Of a DNA stretch of 39,602 bases, positions 16,125-25,481 are shown one piece after another. The stretch's first letter is position 1. Every line of letters starts with the position of its first letter. The position numbers and the translations under genes are program-made. Source of the stretch: a virus; the IMG/VR virus record IMGVR_UViG_3300035670_000556, positions 1 through 39,602 of that record. One strand, given 5' to 3'. The notes under the pieces were generated by a model. The model was not told the DNA's origin and did no database searches. It saw only the letters and a list, made by a program, of their open reading frames with translations.

Positions 16125-16504
16125 ACAAATTCCGAATCACTTTTGAAGACTGGATTGCACCGCTGGCAATCTGGCTGCTAATCGCACTGTGCGCCTGTCA
16201 GATTGGTTGCGCTACAAAGCAACTGCCGACACTCGCAGCCGCTCAAGACGTAATCTATGGGCTCAAAAAGTCTTGGACAGCTCACGTTAAATCCGAGTAT
16301 CAGAAAATCAACAAGCTGCCGGCCGAGGATCAAATTCCATTGCGCGACAAGCTGAGAGCGAAAAACGAAAAGGTCATCGCCATCGCCAACAAGGTAGACG
16401 CGATTTGGTGGAACGCATGGAACGCGGCGAAAGCGGACAGCAAATCAAAGCCAAGCAAAGAACTTGTTTCCGCAATGGCTGAACTCAAACTTGCAACACA
16501 ATGA
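16121..16504 (+). CDS. lipoprotein-like protein (possible outer spanin)
   Basis: A protein of 127 residues. Residues 12-26 are a hydrophobic signal segment (IAPLAIWLLIALCAC) with LCAC as a possible lipobox at residues 23-26. The mature part is helical and charged (KNEKVIAIANKVDAIWWNAWNAAK). Lipid anchoring plus a short helical periplasmic part is compatible with an o-spanin or a superinfection-related lipoprotein. Stop and next start overlap (ATGA). Confidence 0.55.
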   Translation: MNKFRITFEDWIAPLAIWLLIALCACQIGCATKQLPTLAAAQDVIYGLKKSWTAHVKSEYQKINKLPAEDQIPLRDKLRAKNEKVIAIANKVDAIWWNAWNAAKADSKSKPSKELVSAMAELKLATQ

Positions 16505-16686
16505 ATCCCGCGCTTGTTATGGCATTGGTTGAAATCGGGAAGGCTGCTGTTCCTGAGTTCATCGCCGCCCTTAAAGCACTCCGCACGAGTGGCACTCTTA
16601 CGGATGCCCAGATTGCCGAGACCGAAGCGAAGGCGAGCAAGAGTCTTGAGCAAATCCAGCAGGAGGAAGGGGTTGACCGGCTGTGA
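16501..16686 (+). CDS. small helical protein
   Basis: A protein of 61 residues, all helical (MNPALVMALVEIGKAAVPEF, then SKSLEQIQQEE). It has no clear transmembrane segment. It lies between the lipoprotein-like gene and the tail-connector gene, overlapping the former by ATGA and the latter by GTGA. Function unknown; it could belong to the lysis cluster. Confidence 0.5.
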   Translation: MNPALVMALVEIGKAAVPEFIAALKALRTSGTLTDAQIAETEAKASKSLEQIQQEEGVDRL

Positions 16687-17057
16687 GTTGGACCAGTCAC
16701 ATCGCGGGTGTTCTGGACGAGATTCGGAACCTGACGCAATCGGGCAACGTGTTCACATGGAAGACTGCCGAGATTCCCTGCACGGCCAGCTTTGCGCGTC
16801 GCGGGTCGCTGCCGACTGAGGGCGGGTTTGACCTTGAAGCTGCGCTGACGTTGACGGTGCAACTGGCCGAATTTATTTCGTCGGATACAGATGTGATAAC
16901 CGCAGACTCTGAAATCTTCCTGAGCGACAACGACCTTCCGACGCCAGCGATTGGAAAGACGATAACTTACAAGGGGAAACGGTATCGGATTTATCGAACG
17001 GAACTGGCACCCAGCGGAACCTTTGCAAACCTGCTTTGCGAAGACATCAACCGATGA
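16683..17057 (+). CDS. head-tail connector (gpFII-like) candidate
   Basis: A protein of 124 residues beginning with GTG in a GTGA overlap. The C-terminal half GKTITYKGKRYRIYRTELAPSGTFANLLCEDINR has the layout of lambda gpFII-type tail-attachment proteins (a small beta barrel after a helical N-part). It is followed by Z-, U- and V-like genes, which supports the assignment. Sequence likeness itself is weak. Confidence 0.6.
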   Translation: MSWTSHIAGVLDEIRNLTQSGNVFTWKTAEIPCTASFARRGSLPTEGGFDLEAALTLTVQLAEFISSDTDVITADSEIFLSDNDLPTPAIGKTITYKGKRYRIYRTELAPSGTFANLLCEDINR

Positions 17058-17809
17058 CCCCGCGCATCCAGATTGATAGCCGAGAGTTTCAAGCCGCTGT
17101 TAAACAGGCTTTGCTTTCGACCAGCAAAGAACTTCCGAAGGCGATCACAAGCCGGATGTTTTATCTAGCCGTGCGCCTGTTTGCGATCATGCCGCCGCGC
17201 AACATCCAAGCGGCAAAGCAGCACATCCGGAACTATCTGAACGCGGGCGTGTCTAGCACGCAATCGGTCCGCAAGTCCGGGAAGAAGGTGGCCAACTCAA
17301 GGCAACTGAAGCGGGTTCATTTGCTTGTTCAGGGCAAACGGCGAAGCCAAGGGTTGAGTGGTCTTTATGGTAAGGAGATGAAAGACGCGGCCGGCAAGTT
17401 CCGCCGTCGCGCCATCGGTTCCGTGGGCTATCTCAAGAGCGGAATTGTCAGGGCGTTACGCCAGCTTAACGGGCACTTCTCGCAATTCGGGAAGAAGGAT
17501 TCAAAGACAAAGGCGGAGGTTTCACCCAACGCGGCACTTGCTAAAATCGCGGCGGAGTATGGCTCAAGCGGCAACGTGGGAATCCACAAAGGCAGCAAGG
17601 GGAAGGGGATTCCAGCAAAGCCAGGATCAAACCCGACGGCGACGATGGCGCTTTCGATGGGCATCCGTGACAACCAATTAAGCCGCGTTTCCAGCCGCGC
17701 AAATGGTTCCATGTCGCAAGCCATGAACGATGAACGGGCTTCCATCGTCCAATACCTAGCGCGGAAAATGCAGGACATCGCAGACCAACACAATGCCGTC
17801 CGGAAATAA
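17054..17809 (+). CDS. minor tail protein (gpZ / HK97 gp10-like)
   Basis: A protein of 251 residues, basic and helical, with REFQAAVKQALLSTSKELPKA near the N-terminus, typical of tail-completion proteins that cap the tail. Its place between the connector candidate and tail terminator candidate fits lambda gpZ. The last 17 bases overlap the next gene in another frame. ATG 17054 is chosen because it forms ATGA with the previous stop; the frame is open upstream to 17036. Confidence 0.6.
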   Translation: MTPRIQIDSREFQAAVKQALLSTSKELPKAITSRMFYLAVRLFAIMPPRNIQAAKQHIRNYLNAGVSSTQSVRKSGKKVANSRQLKRVHLLVQGKRRSQGLSGLYGKEMKDAAGKFRRRAIGSVGYLKSGIVRALRQLNGHFSQFGKKDSKTKAEVSPNAALAKIAAEYGSSGNVGIHKGSKGKGIPAKPGSNPTATMALSMGIRDNQLSRVSSRANGSMSQAMNDERASIVQYLARKMQDIADQHNAVRK

Positions 17810-18266
17810 CATCCTTCAGAAGTGCCAGCAGGCCGCGCGCGATTACATCATTGCGGCAGGCTTAGACTGGATCACGTCCGCGTCAATCGTCAGCGGGCTT
17901 TCCCGTGGCCCTGCCGATGAGGATTTTGACGTGGAGGTTTCCTCGACGGACCTGCCGGCAATCGTTTGCAAGTGTTCCAATGCCGCGATGATCCACGAAG
18001 CCAATTCCGGAAACTGGAATTGCTCGCTGGAAATCCTTGTCAGGATGCACGCTCAGGACACGACTGAGGACACCGCGCTTGACCGATTTTCCGAGGTTGC
18101 GGACCTGTTCATGGACTCGGGGACGGCGGAAGCTGGGCTGAGCGAATACGACGGGTTTACCGCCTTCGCCATCCGCGTAACTGGTCAGAATTACACTATA
18201 AGTGGGAAGGCGTGGGATTTGACCCTTACCTGCGAAGTGGACTGCTGCGGATCAAACATCACTTAA
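17793..18266 (+). CDS. tail terminator (gpU-like) candidate
   Basis: A protein of 157 residues with the alpha/beta pattern of tail terminator proteins (NWNCSLEILVRMHAQDTTED...FSEVADLFMDSG... then FAIRVTGQNYTISGKAWDLTLTCEVDC). These ring proteins stop tail-tube growth and join tail to head. Position immediately before the tail tube gene supports the role. Confidence 0.65.
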   Translation: MPSGNNILQKCQQAARDYIIAAGLDWITSASIVSGLSRGPADEDFDVEVSSTDLPAIVCKCSNAAMIHEANSGNWNCSLEILVRMHAQDTTEDTALDRFSEVADLFMDSGTAEAGLSEYDGFTAFAIRVTGQNYTISGKAWDLTLTCEVDCCGSNIT

Positions 18267-18269
18267 GAT

Positions 18270-18806
18270 ATGCCAACTGGAACGATTCAATACGGAAACG
18301 CAAAGCACTTCCTCAAGGGTAGCGCAAATGCAATCGCACTGACACCGCAAGACGGGGCTGGAAATGCATACACCAGCGCCGTCTTTGTGTCTCCAATTGT
18401 GACAGATATTTCCGTCTCAGTTGGCGGCAACAAGGTGGACTTCATGAACTATCAGGGGATTAACGATTCCTTTGAGGTAAATGGAGAATACATCGAAGTC
18501 ACCTATACGCTTCTTCCGTCAGGTTCTACCGCTGCAAATGCATTGCTTTCCGCTTCTCAGTATCGGATTGGAACTCCGTTTGCCGTAACCAATGCGCCTG
18601 TTCTAAAACTTGCCGGTCATGGTCTAGAGGCCACAGTTGCCGGCGGTTCTGCCGATGCGTTTTTGAAAGACTGCCTCAACAGCACTTACTTCCTTCAATC
18701 GATCAACACGACCATGACGCTTGAAGGTGCGACCACTGGCACGATTACGCTTCGCCGCCCAATCCTTGCAAGCATTGTTGCGACCGCCGCTGTCCTCCCT
18801 GCATGA
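18270..18806 (+). CDS. major tail tube protein
   Basis: A protein of 178 residues, beta-rich, with MPTGTIQYGNAKHF at the start, then VTDISVSVGGNKVDF and TYTLLPSG patterns usual in tail tube subunits. It follows the tail terminator candidate and precedes the chaperone and tape measure genes, the standard place for the tail tube. It overlaps the chaperone gene by ATGA. Confidence 0.75.
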   Translation: MPTGTIQYGNAKHFLKGSANAIALTPQDGAGNAYTSAVFVSPIVTDISVSVGGNKVDFMNYQGINDSFEVNGEYIEVTYTLLPSGSTAANALLSASQYRIGTPFAVTNAPVLKLAGHGLEATVAGGSADAFLKDCLNSTYFLQSINTTMTLEGATTGTITLRRPILASIVATAAVLPA

Positions 18807-19360
18807 TCGGATGGGAGCACAGCGACCCCAAAGCGCAGCCAGTGTTCTACCGGCTCAAGATGATGCCGGTGACGGTGGGGCACTTGGCTTTGCTCTATGA
18901 GTTAGGGGTTGACGTGCTGGACGGAATGACGGAGCAGGATGAACGCCTTGCTGCTTTTGTTTGTTCGGGGAACCACATAATGCGCTCCAGAGACGTTAGG
19001 CGGTTTTGGATTAGGCCGTTCTTTCGTCTCTGGGGTAGCGTGTGTGGTAGGCATGGGATCATTACGGAGCCGAATTTTTGGCCGTGGTTTGCGAAGCAAT
19101 TATCGGGACCAATCACAAAGCGAAAGTCCGGGTCAATTGGTGGTGAGATTGCAGCACCGTTGCACGTTCACCTGATCGCGTGTTGCATGGGGATGTTAGG
19201 AATGACTAAAGCCGAAGCCATGAATCTAACCGTGAAGGAAGCAAAGCAGCTGATTTGCGCGCTTGGGGAGGCCCGTGGTGAGATCGATTCATGGACCCGG
19301 GCGGACGAGCGCAGGCGCGAGTTGAGCGTCAGCCTAGGACTATTGGAGGCACGGAACTAA
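18803..19360 (+). CDS. tail assembly chaperone candidate
   Basis: A protein of 185 residues. The opening with YRLKMMPVTVGHLALLYELG and LAAFVCSGNH resembles a family of single-frame proteins found between tube and tape measure genes in related phages. Lambda makes a G-GT frameshift product here; no separate T frame of useful length is visible, so no frameshift is proposed. Its TAA stop overlaps the tape measure start (TAATG). Confidence 0.6.
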   Translation: MIGWEHSDPKAQPVFYRLKMMPVTVGHLALLYELGVDVLDGMTEQDERLAAFVCSGNHIMRSRDVRRFWIRPFFRLWGSVCGRHGIITEPNFWPWFAKQLSGPITKRKSGSIGGEIAAPLHVHLIACCMGMLGMTKAEAMNLTVKEAKQLICALGEARGEIDSWTRADERRRELSVSLGLLEARN

Positions 19361-20454
19361 TGGCTCTGTTTTCTCTACTTGGGAAGCTGAGTCTGGATTC
19401 TACGGGGTTCAATTCCGGACTCAAGACTGCCGAAACAAAGGCAACCTCCTTTGCGTCGCAGATTGGACCAAAGCTGGCTGCTGCCTTTTCTGCGGCTGCG
19501 GTCGTGTCGTTTGCAAAGGCTACCTATTCAGCGGTGGATAATATCCGCAACCTTGCCGATGCCTATGACGTAACGACGGAAAAGATTCAGCTAATGCAAG
19601 AGGCTGCCGCCCGTAACGGCGTGCAAGCTGAGCAAATGCTTGAAACAACCGTCAGAATTGGTGAGGCAAGAAAGCGTGCGCTAGATGGTGACATGAAAGC
19701 CATTCAGGCGTTCTCCCGCATGGGAATTTCGCTGGATGATCTCAACGACAAGAACAAGGACAACGCTGACCTGATTTCGCAAGTCGCCAAGACTTCATCC
19801 GAGACCAACCGCAACTTCCAGCATCAGGCCGACCTTGTGACGCTGATAGGTGGCGGAAGCGTGAAATTGATTGGAGCACTCCGAGAGCTTGAAACGCTAG
19901 ACATCAACATCATCAAGGACAAAGACCTAGAGGCGATTGATCAGCTAGGAGACAAGGCGGAGGAGGCAATACGGGCAGCGGAGCGCGGCGCAAAGACCGT
20001 CGTCGGAACCGTGTTCCGCAGTGGCCAAATGTATTTCGAGGCAATCGCACAGTTTCAAACGCAATTTTGGACTGAGATTGGAAAAGGCGGAACGCAGGCG
20101 GGGTTGCGTGCATTTCGTGCTGGCATTGAGGGCATCAAATCAGTGTTTCAGGAAACACAGGTTGACGTTCCCGCTAAACGCGATTACCCGACGCAAGACA
20201 CGGCCGCGAACGCGATGCCCGCAGGCTACACCCGCGAAGGTCGTGCAACCGGAGAACCCTTTGACGTTCCTGTGGCAGTTCGGAAGCGCGAAAGGATGCA
20301 ACTGCCATCCACCGGAGACCTTGCCCGCATTGGTGGCTTGTCATTCGGCGCCGACTACAACCTGCGCCTTCTCCGTAGCATCGATTCCCAAGTCAGCTAT
20401 CTTTCCAAGATCGCAGACGCAACCAAGACAACGGCTGACGTGATTTCCCAATAA
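19360..20454 (+). CDS. tail tape measure protein (short)
   Basis: A protein of 364 residues. The N-terminus LGKLSLDSTGFNSGLKTAETKATSF matches the start of tape measure proteins, followed by a hydrophobic AAFSAAAVVSFAKATYSAV and a long helical region, then a disordered proline-rich part and a helical C-terminus. The start has GGAGG at 19345-19349. It is much shorter than most siphophage tape measures (over 700), suggesting a tail of about 50-60 nm if the 1.5 angstrom per residue rule holds. Confidence 0.75.
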   Translation: MALFSLLGKLSLDSTGFNSGLKTAETKATSFASQIGPKLAAAFSAAAVVSFAKATYSAVDNIRNLADAYDVTTEKIQLMQEAAARNGVQAEQMLETTVRIGEARKRALDGDMKAIQAFSRMGISLDDLNDKNKDNADLISQVAKTSSETNRNFQHQADLVTLIGGGSVKLIGALRELETLDINIIKDKDLEAIDQLGDKAEEAIRAAERGAKTVVGTVFRSGQMYFEAIAQFQTQFWTEIGKGGTQAGLRAFRAGIEGIKSVFQETQVDVPAKRDYPTQDTAANAMPAGYTREGRATGEPFDVPVAVRKRERMQLPSTGDLARIGGLSFGADYNLRLLRSIDSQVSYLSKIADATKTTADVISQ

Positions 20455-20457
20455 CCA

Positions 20458-21243
20458 ATGCCCATTTACGGAGACAGCACTTTCGCCAGCGCAGGGATCA
20501 CACTCCTTCGCGCTGGTCGCATTTGGGACGGGCGTTCTACGTCTTGGGAGGAGCTTTACTTTGGGACATCGGCCGGCATCACAGCGAAATACAACGCGGC
20601 AATCGCGGCTGGCGCTAAGGCTAGGATCTCCAATGACAACGGGACGCAGACTCTCACGCTTACCTATGCGCTAGACCCCAATGACCTGACCGGAGAAGTC
20701 CCTGAGGATGAATGGTCAGACGATACGGAAACCGCTGAGGTTGACTTGTTTGCATGGGCTCCGGCCGTAAATGAGGCCGCGCAATTCGTCGCGCAATCCA
20801 CGACGGGGACGGAGGCTGCCTATCGGAAGGAAATCAAAGACGCGGTTGATAACGGGGAGACGTATCCGCTCGGCTCTGGCTTTCCGGTCGGCCAATACGT
20901 CTACAAGTTGCTGGCCCGTGGCGTTACCTCTATCCCGTTCAATCGTCCGGTCCTTTCCCGCAACCGGACCTTTTCCACGGCATACGAAAACCGCAACCAG
21001 ATGCAAGCCGTCCAAACCGTTTGGACAACCTCCGCGCTCATTTCCGCTTTTGATATTCCGTCCGCAGTCCAAGCTAGGCTTCCGGAAAACCCGGGCGTGA
21101 ATGACACGCCAGAAGGAACCGCTTGGGGATGGAAGCTGACTGTGGACCGGGCAAGCTACAACATCGCACTTGGAAAGGTGACGGAACAGAAAACGTGGGT
21201 CTTTGCTGCGTGGGTGACCAGTTTCTTTAACTTCGTTCAGTAA
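20458..21243 (+). CDS. minor tail protein (distal tail candidate)
   Basis: A protein of 261 residues starting MPIYGDSTFASAGI. The composition is beta-rich with a Cys-free, soluble sequence. Its place after the tape measure fits a distal tail protein or hub component. No domain is recognised with certainty. It ends in a TAATG overlap with the next small gene. Confidence 0.55.
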   Translation: MPIYGDSTFASAGITLLRAGRIWDGRSTSWEELYFGTSAGITAKYNAAIAAGAKARISNDNGTQTLTLTYALDPNDLTGEVPEDEWSDDTETAEVDLFAWAPAVNEAAQFVAQSTTGTEAAYRKEIKDAVDNGETYPLGSGFPVGQYVYKLLARGVTSIPFNRPVLSRNRTFSTAYENRNQMQAVQTVWTTSALISAFDIPSAVQARLPENPGVNDTPEGTAWGWKLTVDRASYNIALGKVTEQKTWVFAAWVTSFFNFVQ

Positions 21244-21449
21244 TGCCTAAGCTACCGCAAAAGCTGAAACCTGTTGGATACAAGTCCGAGGAACGGGAAG
21301 CGATCAATCAGATTATCGACTTCCTTCAAGCCTCGCGCATTGTTTCCGGCAAGGGCATTGTGATCAAGGAAGGGCCGGGAGGCATTACGGTTGCAGCCGA
21401 CCCGAACTACCAGAACGAAGGAGGAAACGCGGAACCGGTTTGGCTTTAA
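21243..21449 (+). CDS. small tail-region protein
   Basis: A protein of 68 residues, with an N-terminal lysine/proline segment, helix (REAINQIIDFLQASRIV) and a beta hairpin (GKGIVIKEGPGGITVA). That hairpin resembles the first trimerising strands of tail fibre proteins, so it may be a small fibre-associated adaptor. No firm assignment. Confidence 0.5.
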   Translation: MPKLPQKLKPVGYKSEEREAINQIIDFLQASRIVSGKGIVIKEGPGGITVAADPNYQNEGGNAEPVWL

Positions 21450-21461
21450 CACTTAGAAATT

Positions 21462-21839
21462 ATGGGAACACTCGCTCAATCCATCAAACACACTGCAACA
21501 CTGGACGACTCGGAAGTTTTTACGATGACGCTGTCCACCAAGACCGTCACGCTTACGACCGGCGCTTTAGCGCATAAAACGACGCAGATTGTCGGCACGA
21601 CTTCCGAAGCGTTGAGCGTGGGAGATTGCGACACTTCCGCCCGCTACTTTGTAGAGCTTCGCAATGCAGACGACACCAACGAGGTCTACGTCAACCTTTC
21701 AACGTCAACCGCTGGCAGTGACTTCTTGCAATTGGAGCCGGGCGAGCTTGCTGCGTTTGCCGTCAAAGGTGGAGTCAATGTCTTCCTAAAGGCCGATACT
21801 GCAGCTTGCAACGTTGAAGTCGTTGTTAATGAGGCGTAA
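21462..21839 (+). CDS. small beta-rich tail-region protein
   Basis: A protein of 125 residues of alternating Thr/Val-rich strands (FTMTLSTKTVTLTTGAL; VYVNLSTSTAGSDFL; VNVFLKADTAACNVEVVV), looking like an Ig- or jelly-roll-like virion protein. The leader is AACACTTAGAAATT with no Shine-Dalgarno. It sits between the distal tail candidate and the large tip/fibre protein, so it is probably a virion component. Confidence 0.55.
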   Translation: MGTLAQSIKHTATLDDSEVFTMTLSTKTVTLTTGALAHKTTQIVGTTSEALSVGDCDTSARYFVELRNADDTNEVYVNLSTSTAGSDFLQLEPGELAAFAVKGGVNVFLKADTAACNVEVVVNEA

Positions 21840-21842
21840 TGC

Positions 21843-24800
21843 ATGGCCGTAACATTCACCCAAGCTCGCATTGTCGAAGCTGGGCAACCGCTGAAGGCAG
21901 GCGACCAAGCTAGTCTAGCGCAAGCGGTCAACACGCGACTTGTATCAGGCGTTGGCGACATGGCTTCCCGTGTCGCCTTTTACCTTTTCAGCGGACTGTT
22001 CCGGAAGGTTAGGAATGACGCGGGGACATTGGCCACGAATCAGACTGAGTTCTTCAACTTTTACCAAGAGTTGAATCCGTCGGACGCGCAATGGCCAACC
22101 GCTCCGGAAGGTGAAGAGGCTGGGGCCAATCTGGCAAACCACTTGAACGCCTTCGTATTTGGCGCAGAGGCTTTGAGCCTGGCATCGGAGCGCGACAGGC
22201 TTGCACAGGTTGTTACCACGATCACGCCGGAGCTTGGTGGGGACGCAACCGCAGAGGACTATTGGAGGCTAGGAAAATTCCAGCGCGGAGCTTACGACAT
22301 CAACACGGGCGACTATTCAAGCCCGATGCTCAACCTCGGCATTTCATATGCCTACATCCGGAGCAGTCTAACCAGTCCGCATGGCAACAGTTGGGGAGGT
22401 TATTTCCCGACCGCTTTTGACCAAGGAGGCTGCGACCCGGTTGGCGATTACCTTCCGCCGAATCTTGAAATCTATTTCACAAATCTTGAGACGGGAGAGG
22501 TTGTCAGCTATTGCGGGACGTGTCCCGATGCCAACGCCTGTCCGGACGACGGAGACCGCGTGCAATGGATTGCCTACACTCCGTTTACGTATGTGGTTTT
22601 CCTCTACGACGGGAGCGTTGACTACTACCCCAAAAACAAGTGGATCGAAGGCCCGTATACGACGGCGGCGAGGCTTTCCAAAGCCAGCGCAAATGCGTTG
22701 AGCCGAGTTGTCGCGCAATACGTGGCAGAGTTTCGTGGCTCCGATGAACAACGGGCACAGAAGGACAGAGGTCAGCCAAATGCCTTTCCGTTTCAGGATT
22801 TTTTCACTGAACAATTCCCACTTGCGCCGCAGATAGGCACCACAATCGGGGACTCCATCGCTCCGTTTTACCCTGCCTTTTTTCATATCGGCTCGGACGG
22901 ATTAACCTTTGAAGCCGGCCCGCTTCGATTCTCAGGAGGAGGTCAGTCATTCGTTGCGCCTGCAGGTTCCGTCTCAACGCACTTTTTGTTCGCTATAAGG
23001 CGCGTGGCAAGCTCAACGGTGACGGTCACGATAAAGGACAGCGGAAACACGATTGCAACCGCCACACTGGCACCTGACGCCAATGGCAACGCTTCCCGCA
23101 TTGTGCGGATTTATCCGGCACGCAGGTTGGAGAATCTGACGGTGGAATGTTCGGACGTGACGCTGATAGATTCGCAAAGCTACGTGGCCGCTGAGTTCAC
23201 ATGCCTGTTAGATTACAAGCCGCAGATTTCGGACGCATACTCGCTTCTGAGGCTGTCCACCTTCACGGGTGGAACGCCAGACGGCAGGGGCATCGATGAG
23301 GAACAATCGCGGACCATTTACGAATCGCTTGACTCACTTGGGATGTGCAACCCGATTGCCACGCAAGAGGGCATCAATGATGGCAGCGTGAACGGAAACG
23401 CAATCTTTGACGCTGCCAGAAGGCTATCAAAGTGCGTCCGGATTCTTCCGCGACACAACATCGTCGGCTATGCGGTCACTGACAGCAAGAGCACGCTTTA
23501 TCTTAGACGCTACGCTTTCGGCATGGACCACGGCGTTCCCATTGACCTGCTAGAAGGATTGGCACCGCAAGCCTCTGCAATTGTCAGTGGCGAGCTTGTC
23601 CCAGGTCGCGTGTATGAAGTCAACGAAGGGAGCATTGGCCACGCTGGGGAGATGTTAGTTGCTGGACAGACGTTCACGGCCAGAAGCGCAGAGTTCACCG
23701 GCACCGGATTGGTCCGAGAGGAAAACGGGATATACGACGCACCGCCCAAAGGATACAGCAACAAGTGGTGCGGATTTGTGACGTTCAAACCATACGCAAC
23801 GGCAGACTCGTCCCCTTGGAAACCGGAGAACTTCGCAGACATTGAAAGCCCGTTCATTGATCGATGCACGTTTGACAGCTTGGAAATCGGACTAGATGAG
23901 CAGGTTATCACACACGTCGGCTACGGCGTGAAACCGGTTTACATATCCGAAACCATGACTGGCTATCGGTATGTGCCGACACCCAACACCGGGACCAATG
24001 ACGATTACAGCAACCGGGGAGCGGACACGGATTTCGTCAAATCCTGCCGAGTCTATGAGCCGCCGCTAGAGGTTCAGTCCGCTGTCATCGATGACCAATG
24101 GAGCGCGGAATATGGCGAGCAGATTATCTGTGTGAAATTCCATCAGCGTTTTCATCACCACGAGGACGCGCCTTCGTCCATCGACGATGACGTTAGCACC
24201 TGGGACTTGGACGCATTGGCGCTTGAGGTGGCCGAACGCAGGACCGATGAAAACGGGTTGCGCGAATACATCGTGCACTCGCGAGAGGGCCGCAACTGTG
24301 GTAACGCTGGCCAAGGTGACGCTGCTTACAGTTCCGCGCTTCCAACATCCGGCGACGTATTCGGAACCTGTTACCCGAATCTTTTCTTCGTTCAGCTTAT
24401 TCCCGAGCCATACCTTGACGGCAACACCCGTTACGACGTTTCCGATTCTGGCGCATTGTCGGATCACCAAAGGCTTGTTGAACTCTACATCCGCGCAGGC
24501 TGCGAAGGCTTCGTTGACGGTAGAACATCCGCTAGCCGTGCGTGCGAATATGACACCACTAGCCTCTACGATTACACGTTTGAAAACCTCTGCTTTGATG
24601 CATCGGACAACCGGCACGTCCCTTTGCTACCGGTAACGATTCGGGAAGACAACACGCCGGGGCATGGTCCGATGCCAATGACGAGGTTTTACGCAGCCAC
24701 GCACAACGCTTTGGCCAGAGCCGTCAACAAGTTGACATCCGCGAGGCTCATGCTGCCGGCCACGTTGGAATTCAAAACGGACCAATACGACGGGAGCATT

Positions 24801-25481
24801 GACATCACGCATCTCGTCAAAAACGCGGCAGGAGATTCGGTGCAAGTCTCCGGCGATTGGTCATCTAGCAATGCGTCCCTTTATGCAATCTGGCACTACG
24901 GCCGACCGATTGAGACCGCAACGCTGACGGAGGGTTCATGGTTTCCCGGTGACGCGACTAGCTGCGGCTCAGGGTTGGCAATCCAATCGGACGGCACAAC
25001 CGCTGACTTGGTAATGACCCGCCAGACCGTGCAATTCCGCTGGGCACCGGACTCGCCGTTTGAAGACGTGCTGCCCGATGGAATAGCCGACTACGTTGAC
25101 CGGCCGGCATTGCTGCTGAAAACGCAAATCCTTGAACAGACATATTCGCTGGGCTGGATCTCCGGTTCCGATACTGGCGACCAGTGCCATCTTGCACCGC
25201 TGACTTCGGATACCGTGTGGTATGACGGAGTTAGCCAATCGGTGGAAACAACGCTTTCGGAGACCGTTTCCGATTACAGTTGCGACTACGACCTTGAAGC
25301 TCTGGTCAGTAGCGGTGACGCGCCCGCAAGCCACCTGACAGCCGCGAAAAACAGTGGGGACTTTTTTCCGGGAACCAAGGATTGCGGCGTGGAAAGCTTG
25401 CGAACAATCTCCATCGAAGCCATAAATTCAGCCACTCCGGCAATCTCCATTCCAACGGTTGCCTATTCTGACGGTGATTAG
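21843..25481 (+). CDS. large cysteine-rich tail tip / fibre protein
   Basis: The largest protein here (1212 residues), probably the central tail tip or receptor-binding fibre. The first 150 residues are helical (ARIVEAGQPLKAGDQASLAQAVN...), and the rest is mostly beta. It contains many cysteines, including a cluster near residues 198-240 (GGCDP; YCGTCPDANACPDDGD) and others beyond residue 800, uncommon for intracellularly assembled fibres. No known catalytic domain is recognised. Position at the end of the tail module supports the role; the exact function is unknown. Confidence 0.65.
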   Translation: MAVTFTQARIVEAGQPLKAGDQASLAQAVNTRLVSGVGDMASRVAFYLFSGLFRKVRNDAGTLATNQTEFFNFYQELNPSDAQWPTAPEGEEAGANLANHLNAFVFGAEALSLASERDRLAQVVTTITPELGGDATAEDYWRLGKFQRGAYDINTGDYSSPMLNLGISYAYIRSSLTSPHGNSWGGYFPTAFDQGGCDPVGDYLPPNLEIYFTNLETGEVVSYCGTCPDANACPDDGDRVQWIAYTPFTYVVFLYDGSVDYYPKNKWIEGPYTTAARLSKASANALSRVVAQYVAEFRGSDEQRAQKDRGQPNAFPFQDFFTEQFPLAPQIGTTIGDSIAPFYPAFFHIGSDGLTFEAGPLRFSGGGQSFVAPAGSVSTHFLFAIRRVASSTVTVTIKDSGNTIATATLAPDANGNASRIVRIYPARRLENLTVECSDVTLIDSQSYVAAEFTCLLDYKPQISDAYSLLRLSTFTGGTPDGRGIDEEQSRTIYESLDSLGMCNPIATQEGINDGSVNGNAIFDAARRLSKCVRILPRHNIVGYAVTDSKSTLYLRRYAFGMDHGVPIDLLEGLAPQASAIVSGELVPGRVYEVNEGSIGHAGEMLVAGQTFTARSAEFTGTGLVREENGIYDAPPKGYSNKWCGFVTFKPYATADSSPWKPENFADIESPFIDRCTFDSLEIGLDEQVITHVGYGVKPVYISETMTGYRYVPTPNTGTNDDYSNRGADTDFVKSCRVYEPPLEVQSAVIDDQWSAEYGEQIICVKFHQRFHHHEDAPSSIDDDVSTWDLDALALEVAERRTDENGLREYIVHSREGRNCGNAGQGDAAYSSALPTSGDVFGTCYPNLFFVQLIPEPYLDGNTRYDVSDSGALSDHQRLVELYIRAGCEGFVDGRTSASRACEYDTTSLYDYTFENLCFDASDNRHVPLLPVTIREDNTPGHGPMPMTRFYAATHNALARAVNKLTSARLMLPATLEFKTDQYDGSIDITHLVKNAAGDSVQVSGDWSSSNASLYAIWHYGRPIETATLTEGSWFPGDATSCGSGLAIQSDGTTADLVMTRQTVQFRWAPDSPFEDVLPDGIADYVDRPALLLKTQILEQTYSLGWISGSDTGDQCHLAPLTSDTVWYDGVSQSVETTLSETVSDYSCDYDLEALVSSGDAPASHLTAAKNSGDFFPGTKDCGVESLRTISIEAINSATPAISIPTVAYSDGD

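Noticed and set aside
18803-20454. Programmed frameshift making a G-GT-type chaperone
   Set aside because: There is no second long frame between the chaperone and the tape measure; the two genes simply overlap by TAATG.
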